Below, piece after piece: positions 58,257 through 64,000 of a DNA stretch of 64,000 bases. The stretch's first letter is position 1. Each line of letters opens with the position of its first letter. Origin of the DNA: Buchnera aphidicola (Panaphis juglandis) (GTDB lineage: Bacteria > Pseudomonadota > Gammaproteobacteria > Enterobacterales > Enterobacteriaceae); assembly GCF_964059065.1 (NCBI RefSeq), contig NZ_OZ060378.1, forward strand, positions 124,001 to 188,000, written 5' to 3'. The position numbers were made by a program, and so were the translations under genes. A model generated the notes under the pieces. That model had not been told where the DNA came from, did not search any database, and saw only the letters and a list, made by a program, of their open reading frames with translations.

Positions 58257-60662
58257 ATGAAAATATTTTTTATTCGGTATTCTTTATTTTTATTTTTTTG
58301 TTTCTATAGTGTTAGTGTTTTTGCTCAACCATCAGATGATTTTAAAAAAATAGATTTTATTGGTTTAGATAATATTGCTAGAAATGTTATTTTGAATTAT
58401 AAAGTAAATCATCAATATAAAATTAGTGATATTGGTAATACATATCTTAAATTATCAAAAACAGGAATTTTTAATCATATTACAATTTCTGAAATTAATA
58501 AAACTGTATTTTTTATATTAAATACACATCCGATTATTTCAAATATTATTTTCAATGGAAATTATAAGTTAGAATCTATTTCTATTTTAAATGCGTGTCG
58601 ATGTTTTGGAATACAAGTTAATCACGTATTTGATATAAAAAAAATTATACATTTGAAACATATTATACAATGCTTATATCATAATATTGGTATATGTTAT
58701 ACAAAAATTAATATTGATTATAAATTAATAAATGATCATTTTGTTTTAATTAATATAAATTTAATAGAAGGTACTTGTCCAACATTAAAAAATATTAATA
58801 TTATTGGAAATCACGATTTTTTAAATTCTGATCTTATATCCTTATTTCATTCTTATTCTGGATTCTTAAAAAATTTAATTTTTTCTAATAAATATAATGA
58901 TGATACCTTTCGTAAAGATTTAATATTGTTAAAATCTTTTTATTATGAACATGGATATATTGATTTTTTTATTAAGAAAATTACTTTAGTTTTATCAAGT
59001 GATAAAAAGAGTATGAATATATACATTAATATTTTTGAAGGTAAAAAGTTTTATGTATCAAAGGTATTAATTCATGGAAATTTTAGAAGTGATATAATTG
59101 ATTTGAATTCTTTATTTTCAAAAGTTTTTTATCAAGATCCATATAATGTATATCAATTTTTTGAAATACAGAATAAATTACGAACCTTATATTTTAATTT
59201 TGGATTTTTACAATGCAATTGCTATTTTCAAACTGAAATTAATAATATTAAACATAGTGTTGTTGTACATATGTATACCTCTCTTGGTGAGAGGATGGTT
59301 GTAAATTCTATACATATTCAAGGTAATACTTTTACAAAAAATTTTGTATTATACCATCTTTTAAAAAATATTAAAATCGGTTCTTATGCAAATTTAAGTG
59401 TCATAAAACAAGGTAAATATATTCTTGAAAATTCAGGATATGTGAAAAATGTTTTTTTTAATCTTCATATTATTCATAATCGCAATAGAATTGATGTTGT
59501 ATATAAGGTACAGAATAAAAATTCTCATGCTCTTAATATGAAACTTGGTTATGATTTATCTTATGGTCCAAATTGTAATTTTAAAATTAGTAATAATAAT
59601 ATTTTTGGTTACGGTATATTAACAAAACTAAATATTTTTCATAACAATAGAAAAAATAATGTTCTTTATGAATTTAAATATCCAAATGTATTAAATAACG
59701 TAACATGGATGAGTAAGTTTTTTTATAATCATATCATCTATAATACAGATTCTATTTTATCTAGTAATGATATTTATGGCATGAAAGAAAAGATAAATTT
59801 TTATTTTTATAAAAATAGTTTAATTAATTTTTATTTTTATAATTATCATGATTTTTCTATAAAAAAAATACATACATGTTCTTTGTGGAATAATTTTAAA
59901 TTTTTTAATATTCATTTTAATAATCATAATTTAAAAAATTATGATCATTCAAAAATTTCGATTTCTTATTCATTTATTTATAATAGTGTACCAAAAGTTT
60001 TGTTTCCAAATTATGGTAATAAATTATCATTTCATCAAAATATTTATTTTTCTAATGTTATAAATCATTATCATAAAGAGTTATTATTTTTTGAACGATA
60101 TTTTTCTTTTTTTAAATATATTAGATGTGTTTCTCATGAGAGATTAAGAATTGGTTTTATTTCTCCATTTCATCATGTAAACTATCCAGTTTATGAAAAT
60201 TTTTATTTAAAAGATGATAATAATCTTCGTGGTTTTATTAATTTAGGATTAGGACCTAGTAATTTTGATTCTAGAATTTGTAATAATAAATCTTATAAAA
60301 CAAAAAAATTAAATCATGGTTTTCAAAATCATTTTGGTGGAAATATATTTTTTGTTAATAAAATGGATTTTATAATTCCAAATTTTTATATTTTTAATCA
60401 TTATTATGATCGTTTTTTTCATACAACATTTTTTATAGATATTGGTAATATTTGGAATACAGATTGGAAAAATACTATTAAAAATGTGTATTATAAAATT
60501 ACAAATTATAGTCATCCACATTTTGTACATGTTACAACTGGTATTGAATTGACATGGATTTCTCCAATTGGTCCCTTAGTATTCTCTTATGCTTATCCAA
60601 TATTACATTATTGTAGAGATATTTTAGAACCATTTCAATTGAATATTAAAAATAATTGGTGA
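58257..60662 (+). CDS. bamA: Outer membrane protein assembly factor BamA (YaeT)
   Basis: Omp85-family protein that inserts beta-barrels into the outer membrane. The 801 residues (E. coli 810) begin with a signal peptide (hydrophobic core to residue 23, predicted cut after VFA). Five POTRA domains follow (to about residue 420; FIGLDNI and GNTFTKNFVLYHLL-type blocks), then a C-terminal barrel with the RGF motif near residue 660 and the C-terminal end NIKNNW, matching E. coli FNIGKTW. The barrel is Asn/Phe/Tyr-rich and more diverged than the enzymes. It shows that an outer membrane is kept. Confidence 0.96.
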   Translation: MKIFFIRYSLFLFFCFYSVSVFAQPSDDFKKIDFIGLDNIARNVILNYKVNHQYKISDIGNTYLKLSKTGIFNHITISEINKTVFFILNTHPIISNIIFNGNYKLESISILNACRCFGIQVNHVFDIKKIIHLKHIIQCLYHNIGICYTKINIDYKLINDHFVLININLIEGTCPTLKNINIIGNHDFLNSDLISLFHSYSGFLKNLIFSNKYNDDTFRKDLILLKSFYYEHGYIDFFIKKITLVLSSDKKSMNIYINIFEGKKFYVSKVLIHGNFRSDIIDLNSLFSKVFYQDPYNVYQFFEIQNKLRTLYFNFGFLQCNCYFQTEINNIKHSVVVHMYTSLGERMVVNSIHIQGNTFTKNFVLYHLLKNIKIGSYANLSVIKQGKYILENSGYVKNVFFNLHIIHNRNRIDVVYKVQNKNSHALNMKLGYDLSYGPNCNFKISNNNIFGYGILTKLNIFHNNRKNNVLYEFKYPNVLNNVTWMSKFFYNHIIYNTDSILSSNDIYGMKEKINFYFYKNSLINFYFYNYHDFSIKKIHTCSLWNNFKFFNIHFNNHNLKNYDHSKISISYSFIYNSVPKVLFPNYGNKLSFHQNIYFSNVINHYHKELLFFERYFSFFKYIRCVSHERLRIGFISPFHHVNYPVYENFYLKDDNNLRGFINLGLGPSNFDSRICNNKSYKTKKLNHGFQNHFGGNIFFVNKMDFIIPNFYIFNHYYDRFFHTTFFIDIGNIWNTDWKNTIKNVYYKITNYSHPHFVHVTTGIELTWISPIGPLVFSYAYPILHYCRDILEPFQLNIKNNW

Positions 60663-60687
60663 TTCTTTTAAAATAGTTGATGTAAAC

Positions 60688-61116
60688 ATGAAAACACTTT
60701 TTCACTTATTACCTCATCGTTATCCATTTTTATTAATTGATCGTGTCAGATATTTTAAAAATAAAAATATAGTTTTTTGCATTAAAAATATTACTGCAAA
60801 TGATCCTTGGTTACAAGGTCATTTTCCTAATCATTTTATTTTCCCCGCGGTATTAATGATTGAGGCAATAGCACAAGCAGCAATTATTTTATCTCTATTG
60901 AATCATCCTGATCATCAAAATTCTAATGGATATTATTATATTACTGGGATTGATGTTGCTCGATTTAAAAGACGAATAATTCCTGGAGATCAGCTAAAAA
61001 TAGAAGTATTATTAATTAAAGAGATTAGAAATATAATTTTTTTTAAGGGATCAATTTTTGTAAAAAAAAATATTGTGTGTCATGCTAAAATCATGTGTAA
61101 ATATATTTTGAATTGA
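60688..61116 (+). CDS. fabZ: (3R)-hydroxymyristoyl/acyl-ACP dehydratase (FabZ)
   Basis: Dehydratase of fatty-acid elongation with a hot-dog fold. The 142 residues (E. coli 151, which has a longer N-terminus) contain LLPHRYPFLLIDRV, the catalytic His45 in QGHFP and Glu59 in MIEAIAQ, and IDVARFKRRIIPGDQL. It sits between bamA and dnaE; in E. coli lpxD is before it and lpxA, lpxB and rnhB after it, and these are missing. Its role is therefore probably phospholipid fatty-acid synthesis, not lipid A. Confidence 0.95.
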   Translation: MKTLFHLLPHRYPFLLIDRVRYFKNKNIVFCIKNITANDPWLQGHFPNHFIFPAVLMIEAIAQAAIILSLLNHPDHQNSNGYYYITGIDVARFKRRIIPGDQLKIEVLLIKEIRNIIFFKGSIFVKKNIVCHAKIMCKYILN

Positions 61117-61212
61117 TTATTATAATTTTTTATAATATGAAATATTAATAAATATTTTTATGATTATCAATATTTTTCAATTTTTTATTTTTATTATAAG
61201 ATATTAAATAAT

Positions 61213-64000
61213 ATGATGCATCCTAAATTTATTCATTTATGTACTCAAAGTGATTATTCAATCATAAGTGGTTTAAATAAACCGAAAGAATTGATTCAAC
61301 AAGCGTATAAATTAAATATGCCAGCATTGGGAATAACTGATTATGGTAATTTTTATGGTGCAATAAAATTTTATACTTCGGCAATGGAATATGGAATTAA
61401 ACCGATTTTTGGAGTAAAATTCAAAATAAAATTTAATTTTATTTCATCATTAAGTTTAATTAATATTATTGCTTTAGATACCATTGGTTATAGAAATTTA
61501 ATATTACTAATTTCTAAATCGAGAACTAATTTTGATCCAACGTCTTGTATAAAAGAAGATATAATAATATATCAGGACTGGTTATTAGAGTGTAGGAAAG
61601 GATTACTTATTTTGTCTGGTGGTTATAATGGAGATTTTGGAAAATATATTCTTAATAATAATCAAAAAATTATAAATGAGTTTATAAATTTTTATAATAC
61701 ATATTTTTTAGATTTTTATTATTTTGAAATACATCGTACAAATCGAATTTATGAAGAAGAATACATACAAAGTATTTTAAAACTCTCAAAAATTTATGAA
61801 ATTCCGATTGTTGCCACTAATGATGTGTGTTTCATACATAAACGTGATTTTGATATTTATAAAATTAAATTATCTATTCATCAAGGTGTAACACTGAAAA
61901 AATACACTAATCATACTAATTGTAGTCATGAACAATTTATGAAATCTGAGCAAGAAATGTGTTTGTTATTTTCAGATATTCCTGAGGTATTAAGAAATAG
62001 CATTGAGATTGCACAACGCTGTAACGTTAGTATACCTACTGGAAATTATTTTTTGCCTATTTTTTCAAAAGAAAATACTGATGAAAAACAGTTATTAATT
62101 AATATTAGTTTAAATGGTTTAAAAAATCGATTAAATGTTTTATATCCAGATAGTAAGATTAGAAAATTAATGGAAATAAAATATCGAAATCGATTACATG
62201 AAGAGTTAGATGTAATTAATAAAATGAATTTTCCTGGATATTTTTTAATTGTAATGGAGTTTGTAAAATGGGCAAAAAAAAATGATATTCCAGTGGGTCC
62301 AGGTCGAGGTTCTGGAGCTGGATCTTTAGTTGCTTATTCAATAAATATTACCGAATTAGATCCTTTAAGATTTGGTTTAATTTTTGAAAGGTTTTTGAAT
62401 CATGAAAGACGATCTATGCCAGATTTTGATATTGATTTTTGTATGGAAAAAAGAGATTTGGTAATTGAACATGTAGCTCAAGTATATGGAAAAGATCGTG
62501 TTGCACAAATAATTACATTTGGAACAATGTCAGCAAGAGCGGTAATTCGTGATGTTGGTAGAGTTTTGGGTTACCCTTATGGTTTTGTTAATTCAATTTC
62601 AAAATTAATACCTTTAGATATTGGTATTACTTTAAAACAATCTTTATTAAAAGATTTAGATTTTTTTAATTTATATGATAAAAATATTGAAGTAAAAAGA
62701 TTAGTAGATATTTCTCAAAGATTAGAAGGAGTTATTAGGAATACAGGAAAACATGCTGGAGGTATTGTAATTTCTCCAAGTAAATTGAAAAAATTTACAC
62801 CCGTACAATGTGATGATAATATATTCATTACACAATTTGATAAAAATGATATTGATTATATAGGATTATTAAAATTTGATTTTTTAGGATTAAGAACGTT
62901 GACAATTCTTCATTCTGCTGTAAGAATGATTAATAAAAGATTAAAATACAAAAATCAAAAATTAATACATTTGAATCATATTTCTTTGCAGGATAAAAAA
63001 AGTTTTGAATTATTGAATACTGGAAATACAATTGCAGTATTTCAATTGGAATCATATGGCATGAGAAATTTAATTTTACGTTTACAACCAGATTGTTTTG
63101 AGGATATTATTTCTTTGATTGCTTTATTTAGACCAGGTCCATTACAATCAGGTATGGTAGATAATTTTATTAATCGTAAGCATGGAAAGGAACCTATTTC
63201 ATATCCTGATAAAAAATGGCAACATATATCCCTAAAACCAATATTAGAATCTACATATGGTATTATATTATATCAGGAACAAGTTATGAAAATTGCACAA
63301 GTTTTGTCTGGTTATTCATTATCTCAAGCAGATATATTGCAGCGTGCGATGTCTAAAAAAAATTTTAAAGAAATGTCAAACCAACGCATAAAATTTCAAA
63401 AATGTGCTATGATTAATGGAATATCGAATTTATTATCGAGTAAGATATTTGATTTATTAGAAAAATTCTCAGGATACGGTTTTAATAAATCACATTCTTC
63501 TGCTTATGCTTTAATATCATATCAAACATTATGGTTAAAATCTAATTATCCTTCTGAATTTATGGCTTCTGTAATGAGTGCAGATATTGATAATTCAGAT
63601 AAAATTAAAATCTTAATTTACGAATGTCGACGTATGAAAATTAAAATAATTCCTCCAGATATTAATATTAGTGAATATTTTTTTACAGTTAGCAAAAATA
63701 ATCATATCATTTACGGTTTAGGAGCGATTAAAGGTTTAGGTAAAAATGTGGTGAAAGAAATTATTTTATCCAGAAAAAAAGTAAAAATTTTTCATAGTTT
63801 ATTTGAATTTTGTATAAATGTTTCATCACAGTGTATTAATAAACGAGTTTTAGAAAAATTAATTTTTTCTGGATCATTTGATTCATTTAAGGTTTCTAGA
63901 GAAATATTATTTTATTCAATATCTGATGCTATTCAACTTTCAAATCAAAATAAAAAATTAAATAATATTTGTCAATTAACTTTATTAAAACCTTTAGAGA
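61213..64000 (+). CDS. dnaE: DNA polymerase III subunit alpha, 5' part (DnaE)
   Basis: Replicative polymerase. The frame is open from ATG 61213 (a second ATG follows at 61216) to the window end, 929 codons, and continues beyond (full length in E. coli 1160). The N-terminal PHP domain begins FIHLCTQSDYSIISGL and keeps GITDYGN. The polymerase block has GPGRGSGAGSLVAY, the catalytic PDFDIDFCMEKRD, FGTMSARAVIRDVGR, TGKHAGGIVI and LLKFDFLGLRTLTI with the third Asp; FRPGPLQSGMVDNFI and GYGFNKSHSSAYALISYQT follow. No frameshift is seen in the part present. The gap to fabZ is 96 bases. Confidence 0.97.
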   Translation, partial: MMHPKFIHLCTQSDYSIISGLNKPKELIQQAYKLNMPALGITDYGNFYGAIKFYTSAMEYGIKPIFGVKFKIKFNFISSLSLINIIALDTIGYRNLILLISKSRTNFDPTSCIKEDIIIYQDWLLECRKGLLILSGGYNGDFGKYILNNNQKIINEFINFYNTYFLDFYYFEIHRTNRIYEEEYIQSILKLSKIYEIPIVATNDVCFIHKRDFDIYKIKLSIHQGVTLKKYTNHTNCSHEQFMKSEQEMCLLFSDIPEVLRNSIEIAQRCNVSIPTGNYFLPIFSKENTDEKQLLINISLNGLKNRLNVLYPDSKIRKLMEIKYRNRLHEELDVINKMNFPGYFLIVMEFVKWAKKNDIPVGPGRGSGAGSLVAYSINITELDPLRFGLIFERFLNHERRSMPDFDIDFCMEKRDLVIEHVAQVYGKDRVAQIITFGTMSARAVIRDVGRVLGYPYGFVNSISKLIPLDIGITLKQSLLKDLDFFNLYDKNIEVKRLVDISQRLEGVIRNTGKHAGGIVISPSKLKKFTPVQCDDNIFITQFDKNDIDYIGLLKFDFLGLRTLTILHSAVRMINKRLKYKNQKLIHLNHISLQDKKSFELLNTGNTIAVFQLESYGMRNLILRLQPDCFEDIISLIALFRPGPLQSGMVDNFINRKHGKEPISYPDKKWQHISLKPILESTYGIILYQEQVMKIAQVLSGYSLSQADILQRAMSKKNFKEMSNQRIKFQKCAMINGISNLLSSKIFDLLEKFSGYGFNKSHSSAYALISYQTLWLKSNYPSEFMASVMSADIDNSDKIKILIYECRRMKIKIIPPDINISEYFFTVSKNNHIIYGLGAIKGLGKNVVKEIILSRKKVKIFHSLFEFCINVSSQCINKRVLEKLIFSGSFDSFKVSREILFYSISDAIQLSNQNKKLNNICQLTLLKPLE

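Noticed and set aside
1-64000. Insertion sequences, phage genes, CRISPR arrays, tRNA genes and rRNA genes
   Set aside because: I looked for transposase and integrase motifs, regularly spaced repeats and T-arm patterns in all spacers on both strands; only the tmRNA T arm was found.

Overview
This window is a stretch of the chromosome of a strongly reduced, AT-rich gammaproteobacterial insect endosymbiont, most probably Buchnera aphidicola of an aphid or a very close relative. The reasons are: G+C of about one quarter judged by eye; closest similarity (from memory of the E. coli proteins) to Enterobacterales for every gene; no mobile elements, phage genes, CRISPR arrays or tRNA genes; long poly(A) runs inside genes; and a gene order (nuo - folC - prs - prfA - prmC - ackA - pta - nrd - gyrA - ahpC - ung - grpE - nadK - ssrA - grxD - rnt - ychF - thr - truA - secA - guaC - pdh - erpA - ftsZ - ftsA - rsmH - ilvHI - dapD - map - rpsB - tsf - pyrH - frr - bamA - dnaE) that I recognise as the Buchnera order. 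Species assignment is inference; no database search was possible.

Layout. 1-10524 (+): the distal part of the complex I operon, from the end of nuoF to nuoN. 10525-17888: folC, prs (-), prfA, prmC, ackA and pta. 17917-24222 (-): gyrA, nrdA, nrdB, yfaE. 24374-28791: a DUF2076 protein with a His/Asp-rich tail, a 2-Cys peroxiredoxin, ung, a shortened GrpE, nadK, tmRNA and grxD. 28853-35756: rnt, ychF and the thrABC operon (-). 36177-46264 (+): truA, a frameshifted secA, guaC and the pyruvate dehydrogenase operon. 46879-54869 (-): erpA, ftsZ, ftsA, rsmH, ilvH, ilvI, dapD, map. 55108-64000 (+): rpsB, tsf, pyrH, frr, bamA, fabZ and the start of dnaE, which runs off the end.

How the genes work together. 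The set fits a nutritional symbiont that respires: pyruvate dehydrogenase feeds acetyl-CoA to AckA-Pta for ATP, NADH goes to a proton-pumping complex I, and the biosynthetic genes that remain supply host-essential amino acids (threonine; isoleucine/valine by IlvIH; lysine by DapD). Information-processing genes (gyrA, dnaE, prfA, prmC, rpsB, tsf, frr, map, truA, rsmH, ssrA) are intact.

The most notable points are: secA is broken by a one-base frameshift exactly at an A10 tract, where one extra A restores the reading frame; ThrA has lost the sequence of its threonine-sensing ACT motifs; the cell-wall part of the division (dcw) cluster, the lpx genes and the frr-bamA isoprenoid/lipid genes are absent from otherwise conserved neighbourhoods; Pta and GrpE are reduced to single parts of the normal proteins; and Prs carries a Gly-to-Asp change in its ribose-5-phosphate loop. 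I did not find a new multi-gene system; the novelty is in how a minimal genome has altered known ones.
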